From contig NC_049903.1 of the NCBI RefSeq assembly GCF_001411555.2, positions 33,724,145 to 33,788,144 on the forward strand: DNA of 64,000 nt, in the 5' to 3' direction. The translations under genes were made by a program, and so were the position numbers. How positions within the stretch are numbered: position 1 is the first letter of the stretch; each line of letters begins with the position of its first letter. The notes under the pieces were generated by a model, which was given only the letters and a program-made list of their open reading frames with translations, did not search any database and was not told the DNA's origin. The stretch comes from Juglans regia (taxonomy: Eukaryota; Streptophyta; Magnoliopsida; Fagales; Juglandaceae). Positions 49,111-61,458 of the stretch are shown here, one piece after another.

Positions 49111-49590
49111 ATCAATATCAAATTAATGTTCAATTTTATCATTATAAAGTATCAATATCAGGGTTGGCTAAATGTATTTGTTGAATAATTAAGTTGGAAA
49201 AAATTAATTGTCAAACAATAATTTAATTATTAATTAAATTATTAATTAACATATAGTTAGCATAATTACAAAATTAGAAAAAATAAATTTATAGAAAGTA
49301 TTATTATTAAAAAAATAATATTTTATTATTATTTTGACTAATAGATGAATAATTCAATGTAGAATTATATCTTGAATGACAAAGGCAAAAGGCAAATCAT
49401 GTAGTTTTAGACAAATTTTAACTTTAGTTTTAATTAGACCATTGCCAATGCTCTAATTATATTTAGATATATTAATTACTATCTCCATACGGATTTAAAC
49501 AACACCTATAATATTCAAAATATAATTTTCGTTAGCTTTTTAAATATTTAATATATTCTATAAATATGAACTCATTTGGATTTGTTTAGG

Positions 49591-49591
<1 letters not shown>

Positions 49592-49630
<39 letters not shown>
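49592..49630. repeat. (TA)n-(TG)n microsatellite
   Basis: Alternating TA followed directly by TGTGTGTGTGTG. Confidence 0.85.
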
Positions 49631-49643
<13 letters not shown>

Positions 49644-52401
49644 TAGTTGACTTTTATCTACAGGATTTTCTTTTCCTTTTAATTTTCTGAGGTGTGTTTT
49701 GTTGTTGATTGTCATGTAACTTTTGGATAGTTGTTTGTTATTCCGTTATTTTAAATCTTTTGGATGGTTGGATTTTGATCTTTTATGGTTATCTGTAACC
49801 TTCAGGTGTCTACTTGTAACTACGGTTTTACTCCGCTACAAGTAATGGCCATCAATAAACTTAGGATATTGTCCTCTTTTTAAAATAATAAAAAAAAGAA
49901 TAAAAAATCGAGATTTCTACAAATTAAATCGATTATTATCCATAAATTTAATAAATGAATCGAACCAAATTTGAACTTAGCCTAATCGATTACCAGCTGT
50001 GGCTTGTCAAGGTAATTATATTTATTTACGACTGTCAACAATGCATAATGACAAACATTTCATGTCAATGGCAAGGTGACAAAGCCATATCCCGCTATGA
50101 ACAATACCATGCCATAAGGTCACATCCTTCTGAGTGGCACCCTCATCTGAACCATTTATAAAAGGTGGCTCAGATCGAAGCACCCTTGGTAGCTTTTGGC
50201 CACCATGAAAATCCCCAAACCAAACTGGGCGCCTAAATTATACTCTAACCACAGCCGAGTGGCACAAATCAACCTCTTGTGATGACTAGAAAAGTTTGCT
50301 ACCATGGAGGCCAGATTAATCTCTTGCTGATTTGGTGGCTTCTGGACCACCCAAGAGGTTGCTAGGCTAGCAATTTATACCATGGGGCGGCTTTTGCTAT
50401 CTCTTAAGAAAATTTAAAAGAACATTATTTTGGAGAGGGATACCCGATTTCATTCGGATAGTGGCTCGGATCATAACTAACTCTAGTCTAAACACGGCCG
50501 GAATTTGAAATCTGATTTCGAGCCCGGGTATATCTGGATATACAGACCGGAGCTCGGCCGGTGACCACCCTTGTTGATGGGTTTTGAGTCTTTGGATCTT
50601 TGAAAATGTTGAGGAGTTTTTATATCATAGATATATCATATAATTGTTTTCAAACATGCCCTAATTAGACAGTTGTACTTCATCGTGTCGGATATGGTGT
50701 GTATATATATATATATATATGTATGTATGTGTGTGTATATCTACATGGCCCGCAAGGTAACGGGCGAAGCTTCGCCCTTTAATTGGGCATGCAGGGTGAG
50801 TACTGGATTGATTGCTTTTTTAACATTAATGGGTAGGGAAAGGTTGTAGGAAGTATCTTCCCGTTTATACCATCATTAATAACAACTTAAGATATTTATC
50901 ATCAAATTAGTATTTGAACCCTCATATATACCCTAATACCTTGTTCATTTTTTTTCTTCCTTCATTTTTTGCGCTGGCCTCCCTTGCTCATTTCCCTCTT
51001 GATGATAAACTTCTGATCTAGTTTTTTGTTGAGAATAACGATTCAAGAAAAATAAAGTAAAATAAGAAATCAATCTCACGATATAAAAATTTACATAGTT
51101 TGGCAATGTACGTGTTTATATTAATGGAGTTGTAGATGATTTTATTATCTTGAAAAATGACAAAATATACCTTTTCATACGGCCATACTATATTCATAAT
51201 AAGCGTGCACACACACACATATATATAGGGATGTATGACAGAAATCCTAATTTCATAATTATTGGATTATTTGCTTAAGCGACATGTTGAGCAAGTCTTA
51301 ATCGAACTTTCTGTTAAGCTCGTTTGAGCGAGTGTTGAACGAACTTTCTGTCTAACGATTTTCGAGTCATAAACATGATAAAAAATTTAACAAATCATTT
51401 TCGAGTTGAGATATCAAATTATCGAACTGCCATAAGAATAAACAAACCTCCACAAACCCAACATTTTATTCTCCTTCTTCCCTCTTTGGCTCTTTTATTC
51501 TTCTTCTTCTTTCTTGATGATGTAGACACGTAGTTATAAGAGTACTAAGGTAACTAGGGTTTTTGTTTCTAGATCATTTGGACAAATTTGAGATTTATTT
51601 ATTTTTAATGCAAAACCATCAAAAACTTTGTTCTTCATATCTTGTTAGTTTATTCATTTCTTCTTTTGTTTCTTCTTGGTTCCCTCCTTTTTTTTTTTTT
51701 TGGGAGCAAGAAGCCATCGGTTAACGAAAAATATTAAGTCATGTAAATTATAATTATTCGGAAACTAGAGATTCCTAGCTTTATGAAAATTAGTATTTTT
51801 AAAGATATGTCCCCTCCAAAATATCTACTTATTCAAATCATCTCTAAAACTTTCTTTAAAATTAAAGATGGTGGTGTAGGTGAAAATTAATGTATATTGG
51901 GCTGCAAAGGCCATATCCCATCAATCTCAAAAAGTGGAGATGGAGGAGGGAAGAGGGAAGCTGAATGGATCGATCATGCGAAACGCATCGTTTTATTTTC
52001 CACGACCCCTGCGCAAAGTCTCCTACGGATATCATTTTCGATTTCAATAATGGCTTTTGCTTTTGTAGTAATGGGGGCAGTGAGTGCGTTTCCAATTCCG
52101 TTGAACACAACCTGTTGGGTTATAACACGTGACAGATATGGTACACGTGGCAGAAATCTAGTGGATTCAGTTTTAATCTGGAGTCTGGACCCCAAGCTGG
52201 ACCAATTTCAGAACATATTCCATCATACTCATAGTGCAGCAGGTTCTTTCATGAGCGATAAGGGAAGAATTGTTGACCAGCAAATTCATGACCTTTGAAT
52301 GTTCCTCATTCTATATATATAGAGAGAGAGAACAAATAGTAATATACAACAACTGGTGCTGGTTCCATCTCTTTTCATTGTACAGTGGTGGACAGACTTA
52401 A

Positions 52402-52579
52402 AGACGTTTGGATTCGAAAATAACTTGAGATGATTTGGGATGAGTTGAGATAAATTGTGAATAATAATAAAATAAATTGTGAATAATTATGAGATTTATA
52501 AGTTAAAGTTACTGAATAGTAATAAATAATAATGAGATAAGTTGAGATGAACTGAGATGTCCTACAACTCCAAACGTCT
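52402..52579. mobile_element. PIF/Harbinger-type MITE copy
   Basis: Perfect 10-bp ends AGACGTTTGG / CCAAACGTCT with GAGATGAGTTGAGAT-like subterminal words. TAA precedes the left end; the right flank does not match it. Confidence 0.65.
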
Positions 52580-52642
52580 CCATACAACAATTTCAATGTC
52601 TATCCTACCAAATAGTAATCAGCAGCACTGTTCTTATAATTA

Positions 52643-52673
<31 letters not shown>

Positions 52674-53425
52674 CTTCTCATTGGGTAAGACAAATTGATT
52701 AGATATACCATTAATTAATAACTTTTTATGCTTAATCAGCCTTACAAAGCATGAGTTCGAAAAAATATCTTAATAATATTTCCAATAAATAAAATATATA
52801 GGATATATATGAATCATCATCCCAAGACAAATAATTTACATGTTTTATTGTATTTTTTTTTTATCTCCAAAAAAATTAAAAAAAATATTTATATAAATTA
52901 AAGGAGACGTTTCTTTTTGTTCATTATATTTATTTCCCACTATTGATTTTTTATTTATTTTATGGAGCCTATCCATTCCATTATCGATATATTTTATTTT
53001 ATTTCAATAAATAATAAAATAAATAGCCGAAAAAGTCTTAAGAAAAGTATCCATTTCCGACTTTGGCCACCCTCTCCTGACAGCGAGAAGTAAGACACTC
53101 GCTCTTCTGACGAACAACTGATTCAACCAAAGGTTTCCCATGTGATGAAATCATCACACGCGCTAAAACGAGAGTAGGCTTGAGACTCCCATAGAGGCAA
53201 TATACTAAAACTGGGAATGCAGTATTGGAACAAGGAAGAAAGTTGAAAAGCTTGAATAGAGGAAACTGAAGAAAAGAAGGCAGAAAGAAAGAACAAATTT
53301 TGATCCTTTTTGGTTTTTGTTTTTTTATTGAATTTTTAGCGGGGAGAGCGAGAAAGGACCGAAGAAAAATAATCAAATTAGTTGTCGTTGGTTCTTTCTC
53401 TCTAGGGTTTCTTAATTTCTCAACC

Positions 53426-53475
53426 ATGACGGTGTATTTTCCAGGAAGATGACGCGTTTGTTCTCCTCGAAGTAG
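53426..53475 (+). promoter_or_regulatory. Two overlapping upstream ORFs before the TOL start
   Basis: 53426-53452 (MTVYFPGR, stop) and 53449-53475 (MTRLFSSK, stop) overlap by ATGA. A third minimal frame (ATGCCATAG) lies near 53514. All precede the TOL ATG at 53571. If the leader starts upstream of 53426, they could reduce translation of the main frame. A TAGGGTTT telo-box-like word sits at 53403. Confidence 0.45.
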
Positions 53476-53570
53476 TTGTTCCTTTGAATTTCTCGGGAGA
53501 AGGATTTCTGTTGATGCCATAGCAGAAAAAAGTACGTAGAGAGAATAGAGATACAGAGAGGGAAGGAGGG

Positions 53571-56500
53571 ATGGCTTTATCTTTGTCTCTGTCTTCGTCT
53601 TCGTCTTCTGCTTCGGCGACAGTAGCAGTGGACAAGGCGACGAGCGATCTTCTGATGACTCCTGATTGGACTATAAACATCGACATATGCGATTCCGTCA
53701 ATTCCCATCAGTGGTAATATCAGAATGCCCTCTAATTTCTCTTTTCTTTATCTTTTGTTTTGGAAGCTCTTTGCTTTTTTCTTTTTTAGAATCTGTGGGG
53801 GTTGACTTTGACGTTGTTCCATTCTAGGGTTTCTGTTTGATCGAAAATTTCGTTATTTTGGATGTATCTATGTGTTCTTATGCCCAAATTTTCCCATATT
53901 CCTGTTTATGTATCTCCTTGTATTTCAACTTCCTTTTTATTCATATGTTGTATGATAATAGTTTCTTGTTTTGTTTTACCTTGCCTTTTGGATTAAATAT
54001 TTCCAAATTCAAAGTTAACACGGGAAACTTTCTATTATGTATTTGATGGAAATTGCAGTCTCGTGAAAACTGTTCTTGCTATTATTGTTTTTTGGGTTTC
54101 CTTTACTGACTCAGTTCGAATATTCAGAGGATGTGATTGTGGTAGACGGGAAATGATTTCTGTGGTAACTTTTTTTTGGAGTTATAGAAGTATCAGTTTT
54201 TGGGATGAAGAAGTTCTTCTTTGTTGATAATTATTTTCCTTTGGAAAAAGCTGTCCCTTTTTTTTTAATTATCAAGCCGAGTCATATAAACTATGTGGAG
54301 GTTTTGGGAATTTTAGTGTTAGTTCCTAAAAAAGAAAAGCTATTTGTAAAGTTTTTAGTATCTTTTTGTTTAGAATAGTGAAATAAAAGCTCTACTGGTT
54401 TGTTGATGGGTATATGTTTAATATCTCAGGCAGGCGAAAGATGTTGTGAAAGCTGTGAAGAAAAGGTTGCAGCATAAGAACCCAAAAGTTCAGTTCCTGT
54501 CTCTGACGGTACCTCTTTGAACCTTTTTCTTGTTCCGGACGTATTTTCTAATAGATTGGAAAGCAAGTATATTAATGGATTAATTGTTTGAAATATAATT
54601 TTGTAGCTCTTGGAAACAATGGTGAAGAACTGCGGTGACTATGTCCATTTTCAAATTGCTGAGAAGAAAATACTGGAGGAGATGATCAAAATTGTTAGAA
54701 AGAAGGTAAGTCTTGTAATTGTTTTTGTTCAGTTTAGTATTTCAATTTGAAACACTTGGTATTTCTATTTTGAATGCTTGAAAGGTAGTTTCAGTTTCTC
54801 TTTCCTATTGTATAAAAGCTCTTTGCTAGCTTGCTTTTTTTTTTTTTTTCAATATGCAATATGCAATAAATAGGTGAAGCTTATTGGGACTTAGTCATGC
54901 TTTTCCCGTATTCATTTCGGTTTAGGTGAGTGCCTGTGCAGACCGCAAACTTTGTTGCATACATGTTAACTGTTTGGACAGAACTTTTTGAAAGAAACCT
55001 AGATATGCTTTTATGGATACTTGTTTATGTGGTAACATGCTGGAGCAATTCTAGTAAACTGATAGGATCAGATTGTTAATATGGATTGGGTGGCTTGTTT
55101 TGCTAACAAAAAAAAGTGGGAGCAACTTGTTCAGTAAAGTCATGAAGGGCTAGTATCATGAGTTGCATGTATAATGGTTTAACTCTGTGCTATTGGATAG
55201 AACATTTCTTAAATATTTAATTTATTCAAAAAATTTTTGGTGGTTGCTTTTGAAAAGCATACTGATTTTACAAGGCCTGCTTTATTTATTTTACGTTTTT
55301 TTTTTTTTCAATTTAGGTGGTTTAATTATATGAGTGACCCATATTGTGTTGAATCCATGGCCTAAATGAATAATTCTATTTGAAGGCCTTTACACCACCC
55401 ACCATCCACATGGCATAATTATGCGATGTGGATGGTGTGCGGTGTAAATGCCTTCAAATAGCACTACTTGGCCTAAATATAATATTTTTTTGATAGGTAA
55501 TCAAGATGTTTTCTTCATAAGAAGAGAAGGCATGGCCTAAGTACATAGGAAGTATACATGAAAAGTACCTAACTAGGGTGTACAACCAAAAATAGAAAAT
55601 CATGGACATTTAATCCATTAAAATCAATGACCCCTGCCCTAATCTCATCCATTGTCCTCTTGCAATCCTCGAAGCCCATGGATAGCAGTGTCTCCCATGT
55701 CCTCATTAAAATTGAGGTAAACTTAAGTCGACTAATTGTGAATTTCGAGTTTGATGAGATGTGCATTATTATTAAGGTCCCTTAAACCATTTATTCAGAT
55801 GTATTAGTTGCCAAAAGCATTATTTTTACCGATCAGAGCTTGTCTTCCCCCCTCACCACCCCACCAGTCCCCCCGGTTCTTGTCCTTATTTAATTCTTAT
55901 GCTCGATTTGGTAGTTTTTTTTTTTCTGTCAACTGATTCTGCTTCACCTTAGAAGAGATGGATCACCATTGCCCTTGTCGTAAACACTATCGCCATTATA
56001 ATTTTGGGTACATATATTGGTGGACTTTTCAGGCAGATATGCAAGTGAGAGAAAAAATCCTTGTATTGGTAAACTCATGGCAAGAGGCTTTTGGGGGGCC
56101 TGGAGGAAAACATCCTCAGTACTACATGGCATACGAGGAACTAAGGGTAAGCATGGAGATACCTGGACTCAATTGTTTATGCTTGATGATTCTTTCCAAC
56201 CTGGCTTAATATTTATAGCTGTATGTCCCTTACCTATAAAATAAAATAAAATAATTATAGCTGTATGTTAAATGTATCTATCGAGTTGACTTATTTCATG
56301 CTATTACAGCAATTGATGGTAGGCTTTTTTGATACACAATGCAGCAAGAGTCAATTGGGTCCTTTTTATAAGCTATAAGGGTTTATTTAGTCACTTGTAG
56401 TACCAGTTTCATTTTATGTTTACTTAATTTTTCAAAAGTTGAAAGTAAATTTTTGTAATTCAACACTGTTTCTCTCGCTGTCCCTCTCTTCACGTGGCGT

Positions 56501-59309
56501 TCTTCTTCCTTGTTTATTCCCTGCCTTTTTTTTCTCTCTCCAAAAGTTCTCTCAGTTGTTATGAGCCTTGACTTCCCTCTTTTGCGTCTATCCCTTTCTG
56601 ATAAAAAGCTGTTCGCATGCTTATTCATGAAAAACAAAATTATTTGTATGTAGTAACATATAATTTACAGTTTTGGGTTATATGAATGGCAGCGTTCTGG
56701 GATCGAATTTCCGAAGAATTCTTTAGATGCAGCTCCAATTTTTACACCACCGGTAACCCATCCAACCCTGGGACACAATCGAGCAGGATATGGAATGCCT
56801 AGCAATTCTTCAAGGAGGCTTGATGAAACAATGGCAACGGAAATGGAAAGTTTGAGGTGAGGTTTTGACTTTGGTCCGCACACCCTGCTGGTCCCTTATT
56901 GCTGCTCTTTCCACTTCCTTCTGTTGGTGCTCATTCTGGGAATCTGGGTTTTGGTTTCTAGTCCTGCTGATGCATTTTCATTTTCATGTTAGCTTGTCAG
57001 ATTTGGATTCTATGCGGAATGTTATGGAGCTTTTAAGCGACATGCTACAAGCTGTGAACCCAAGTGACCGTGCTGTATGTGAAATGGTTGGGTTATTTAA
57101 AATCATAAGTGGGGTTATTGGATTATTGCATGATATTTCTGCTTGTGTTTATAGGCTATAAAAGATGAAGTTATAGTTGATCTTGTCACCCGTTGTCGCT
57201 CCAACCAGAAAAAGCTGATGCAGATGTTAACTACGACTGCGTTAGTTCTCTCCTCCCTTATTGGTGTATTACTTGGTTTCTGCATATCACTTATTTATGT
57301 GACTGAAGGCATGAGTCACTGTAGTGTATGTTATCAAATGCGTAAGCCTTGAATGTATGTGCATCATGTGCATATGCATGTATACTCTGGCTTGTGTGGA
57401 ATTCTCACATTGTCGTTTTGCTTCTGTGGCAGAGACGAGGAACTTCTTGGTCAGGGTCTTGAATTAAATGACAGTCTACAAAGTTCGCTTGCAAGACATG
57501 ATGCTATAGCTTCTGGGTCCCCCCTGCCAACTTTAATTGCAAATTCCAGTCCCAAACCCTCTGAAGCATCTGCCTCCAACCCTAAACCAAGTATAGAAGT
57601 AAGCTCTAGCTCAAGACCTAATGCTATAAAACCAGTTCCTGCTATAAAGGGGGCCCCAATTGATGAAGAGGAGGAAGAGGAAGATGAATTTGCACAGCTT
57701 GCTCGAAGGTTGCTCTTAACTCCCCATTTTTCCCAACTGCTATTTACTAATTTTCATTGGAATGACTCTTTATGTTGGTGCTTGGAGCTCGTGCACATTT
57801 GTTTTTGATCACCCAAGTGAATGAGTAGGCAAGATTACCATGATTTTTAACTCATATAGGAAGTCACTGAGTAGAAGTTTGTGTACACATTGGTTTCCTT
57901 GCATTTAGCATTGTGTATTATCAAAATTTTAAGCCTATAATTACATGCATGTTAGTCTGTACTAACAAATACTGGATTTGGCCTAGTATGGTTCATAATT
58001 TGTCATCTTGTTCTATCAATGCAGGCATTCTAAAACTCAGCCCATGCATTTTCAAAGCGGAACCACTGAAAGTCTGTCATCGAATACCAGCCCTTCAACA
58101 TCTATCCCTGCAGCCTCAACCTCTGCCCCATGTAATGCATTAGCACTGCCTGATCCACCTGCACAAATTAGGACTACTAAAGAACAAGACATGATAGACC
58201 TTTTGAGTATTACCTTGTCGACAGTGTCAGCTTCCCCGCATACTCCTCACACTCCATCAGTCTCTAACCAAAACAAGAATCAGATACCTATTTCCCCCAG
58301 CGCTCAAGGTTATCCCCATGCTTCCCAAACGTATCCTGGGAACCAAGGGAAATTGCCCTATAATAGTTATGTTGTTCCTTGGGCCCAACCACAACCACAA
58401 CCTCAAAGCTTTCAACAAGTTCAACCACAACCACAACCTCAAAGCTTTCAACAAGTTCAACCTCAACCTCAAAGCTTTCAACAAGTTCAGCCTCAACCTC
58501 AACCTCAACCTCAAAGCTTTCAACAAGTTCAGCCTCAACCTCAACCTCAACCTCAAAGCTTTCAACAAGTTCAGCCTCAACCTCAAAGCTTTCAACAAGT
58601 TCAACCTCAGCCTCAACCTCAACCTCAAAGCTTTCAACAAGTTCAACCTCAACCTCAACCTCAAAGCTTTCAACAAGTTCAACCGCAGCCTCAACTTCAA
58701 AGCTTTCAACCTCAACCTCAGCCTCAAAGCTTTCAACCACCTCAACCTCAACCTCAAACTCAAAGCTTTCAAAACGTTCAACCTCAACCTCAGCCTCAAA
58801 GCTTTCAACCACCTCAACCTCAACCTCAAACTCAAAGCTTTCAAAACGTTCAACCTCAACCCCAGCCACAACTAAAACCCCCATCCCAGACACAGTTGCA
58901 ACCTCAATATCAGTATCCTTCTGGCTATCCTCCTCCACCCTGGGCTCCAACCCCTGGTTATTCCAACAACCAGAATCATGTGTCTGCAACCAATATGTTT
59001 TTGACCCCACAAGCCAATACGGCTGCGGCGCATGCACCCATACAAGGGACTAGACCCTTGCAGCATTATAGCTCATTTCCCTCGAGAGGAATCAATGGGT
59101 CTTCTATTCATGGAGATCCATGGGTGAGTGCGGGGCATAAGAACCCTGCCTCTGCTCCTGCCCCTGCCCCTACAACAGGACCAAAGCCCTTTGTTCCCTC
59201 GTACAGATTGTTTGAAGATCTCAATGTTTTTGGCAATGTAACCAGTGGCAGCACATCATCTACCCTGTCAGGAAGTTCTGGCCAGAGTATGGTTGGCGGG
59301 AGAAAGTGA
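53571..59309 (+). CDS. TOM1-like (TOL) ubiquitin-binding sorting protein, TOL6/TOL9 type
   Basis: TOL proteins bind ubiquitinated membrane cargo and hand it to the ESCRT pathway for vacuolar degradation, acting at the plasma membrane and endosomes like ESCRT-0. Exons: 53571-53713, 54430-54508, 54607-54705, 56033-56146, 56693-56856, 56993-57074, 57155-57240, 57433-57708, 58025-59309. All junctions are GT-AG; they sum to 2328 nt (775 residues plus stop) with no internal stop. Residues about 17-148 are the VHS domain (VDKATSDLLMTPDWTINIDI, WQAKDVVKAVKKRLQ, LLETMVKNCGDYVHFQIAEK). About 190-285 is the GAT domain (MRNVMELLSDMLQAVNP, RCRSNQKKLMQML, DEELLGQGLELND). An acidic patch (EEEEEEDEFAQLARR) precedes a Pro/Gln-rich tail with a tandem QPQPQSFQQV repeat (about 469-629). 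The long tail favours TOL6 or TOL9 over the short TOLs. It converges with RAPTOR1. Confidence 0.93.
55376..55461. repeat. Compact 86-bp fold-back in a TOL intron
   Basis: Arms of about 40 bases (CTATTTGAAGGC...ACCATCCACAT and ATGTGGATGGT...GCCTTCAAATAG) are nearly perfect inverted copies around a short ATAATTATGC-like loop. This looks like a very small MITE or an inverted duplication in intron 3 of the TOL gene. Confidence 0.7.
58386..58868 (+). repeat. Coding tandem repeat (Gln/Pro/SFQ) in the TOL tail
   Basis: The DNA repeats CAACCTCAACCTCAAAGCTT-type units, giving 13 SFQ motifs: eight SFQQVQ, then SFQPQ, SFQPP and SFQNV variants. Spacer length between SFQ motifs varies by PQ dipeptide steps. 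Each unit carries AAGCTT. The repeat leaves several other frames open too, so overlapping long frames here are by-products. Confidence 0.9.
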
Positions 59310-61458
59310 AATGCTAATGGTACAGCTTGCTGAAGAGGATATATACCCCTGCAAATATCGTATATGCCAGCATCGGTGTCTTCTTTGAGTTCAAAATGTA
59401 TTGTAAGTTCTTCAGATACACGCATAAGTTTATGATTCTCTTTGATGGTCACTATTGGTGTGTAGCTTGAGACTGATAGTTCACAGAAGTTGTAAAATTC
59501 ATTCAGAGTCGTTGCTATGTATTTGGTTATCGTGGCTTTGCCCCCCACATAATGAACGTTTCTTAGATAAGCTTCCATAGGTCTTTCCATATGGAGTAGT
59601 TATATTCTTTTTATTTTCTATATCTATTTACTGCTATGCCTAAATTCTATCCCCGCCTACATTTATTTATACTGGCTTCCCTGCTGGTACTCTACTTTGG
59701 CCATGTTGCATGTGGCTAACTTAGAAAATCTTTTTTGATCGGTAAACTAATTTTATTGATCAAAAGAGAGACAAAATGCCCTAGTATACGGGACATATAC
59801 ATGAGCAAGTTTATGTCTACTTTAGAGATACAAGGAAATCATGCAAAGGCCTGCCATGAAAATCAATTACAATCGACTAAGGTAAAGCTAACTTAAAAAA
59901 TCTGTATTGCAGTATTGTCTCTCTACAGCTTCCAGGTCTATTTCATTAGAAACAACGAGCATATACAATTAGACAAACCGTGAATATGCAGGGTAATATC
60001 AAATGACTACATGTATAATAGCATCAACGAAAATCGAGGATTTTTATTTTGATGGGTAAAGAAAAAAATCGAGAAAGTTCATGCAACTAAGATCATGCAC
60101 TCTTTTCCACGATCAATAGGGAAGATAGAAATCAAAATTTGTGACGTTTATGATGGTTGTTATCGTTCTTTGAATGCAAACAACAGTCTCGATTTGAAAA
60201 TAAAAATATATAAAGCGGCATACTTGCCAAACTTTTCAAGACGTGCATGTATAATTTAGCTTTCTGGATTTAAGCACTGCATCAAGTTGATATAGAAACG
60301 ATAAAACAATTGAAAAACGATCATCCTGCCGTGCTTGTATATGACATGAGGCTCTTAAAAATATCGACCAACGGAGAAAACGAACTCAAAAAAAGGCTTT
60401 TTTAATTCAGTTCAAACTAATATATTGGTCACACGAACTTCAAGTCTTCGAGCATGTATAGTTTCCTCGGGAGCGGTTGGCAAAGGTCTTTCTTAACATA
60501 TCTGTGTGCATATTCTGAGAGAATTGCTGAATACTATTATAACTACTCCCAAAAACTCTTCAGATGCAAACGCTGATATCTAAGCGCACACAATTAAAAA
60601 TAAATGAAAAAATCCAGAGGATGAGGGTTTGGAGGATGTAGCTCGAGGATGGGTCCCGAGAAGGTCAAATCCTTTTCTTTCTTTTTTTCATAGACTTTTT
60701 TAACTCCTTCAAAACATTTAAAAAAAAAAATTCATAACATCTTTAAAACACATCCTTAATTACTAAGTGAAAAAAAAAAAAAAGTGTTGGGACCCATGTC
60801 GGGGGGACCCAACTCTCAGCAGCTCTATCATTTTCCAATAGCAAAACCCAAGAAATAGGACACGAGCTCAAAACAATCCAATAAATTAATTACAAGTTAA
60901 ATGATCGTTAGTGAAAGAACCAAAGTGGCCACTGGCCATCATAAAGTCAATGAGAATGGGTGAGTTGAAAGCCCCAGCGTTTCAGGAGTCAAAACCACCC
61001 ACAGCACTATCCATCCGGAACACAGAATTATGACAGAAAAGGATGCTGCATTTACGCATTTACAAATTTAAACAGACGGAAGAAACAATAAACACACCAA
61101 AATGGGGAACACGCGTGTACATATATATATATATATATAAAGAAGAAATTATTTACACGCATTTACCTATGTAACAGATTATTTGCCAAAGCCCCCAATA
61201 AGAATGCAGCATTTTCTTCCCCAAAGCCGCGACTCTACACCGGGGGCTAACAAATGTATGACACACACCATTGGTAGAAAGCACCTTACCAATATTCCAA
61301 GATACATCGACAGCAATGAGAAACTAGTGCAGCGGGGATGTGTGGCATGTGATAGGACAAATGCAACAGAATCTGCAGCCGTGACTCCAATGGAAGTCAT
61401 GCACTTATGTTCCTCTGATCAGAAGACTATGAAACAGACATCAAGAAACAATTCGCAT
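59310..61458. other. Region between the convergent TOL and RAPTOR1 stop codons
   Basis: 59310 to about 59630 is the likely TOL 3' UTR, and the part next to 61458 is the likely RAPTOR1 3' UTR. Between are AT-rich DNA, the reversed poly-T/A core repeat (60630-60835) and a (TA)n run (about 61122-61139). No further gene is seen. Confidence 0.55.
60630..60835. repeat. Dispersed repeat with poly-T/poly-A core, copy 5 (reverse)
   Basis: Contains ACACATCCTTAATTACTAAG, the reverse complement of the core in the copies at 10.7-11.2 and 19.5 kb, with GGATGGGTCCCGAGA and GGGACCCATGTCGG ends. Confidence 0.5.

Larger units (their letters stand above)
43496..53425. other. Intergenic region between MIR164 and the TOL gene
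   Basis: No gene is firmly supported. It holds (CT)n at about 44062-44094, (TA)n at about 45655-45702 and 49592-49630, Harbinger-type MITEs (47503-47876, 52402-52579) and a GC-rich block with repeated AAACGACGCCGTTT-type palindromes (48400-49110). 51900-52300 is less AT-rich with a small open frame of no known family. Confidence 0.5.

Noticed and set aside
52050..52298. Possible 82-residue protein (MAFAFVVMGAVSAFP...)
   Set aside because: The longer open frame starts at a non-ATG codon; the ATG version has a hydrophobic start but no recognisable family, promoter or splice context.
53038..53520. 160-codon minus-strand frame upstream of the TOL gene
   Set aside because: It lies antisense to the TOL promoter and leader, is low complexity (Lys/Phe-rich) and shows no known domain.
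58257..59053. Long open frames on both strands overlapping the TOL repeat (about 185-249 codons)
   Set aside because: They are by-products of the CAACCT-type tandem repeat, which lacks stops in several frames; only the plus-strand frame continuing the VHS-GAT protein is supported.
59108..59590. 160-codon minus-strand frame at the TOL 3' end
   Set aside because: Antisense to the last TOL exon and its 3' UTR; no known domain.
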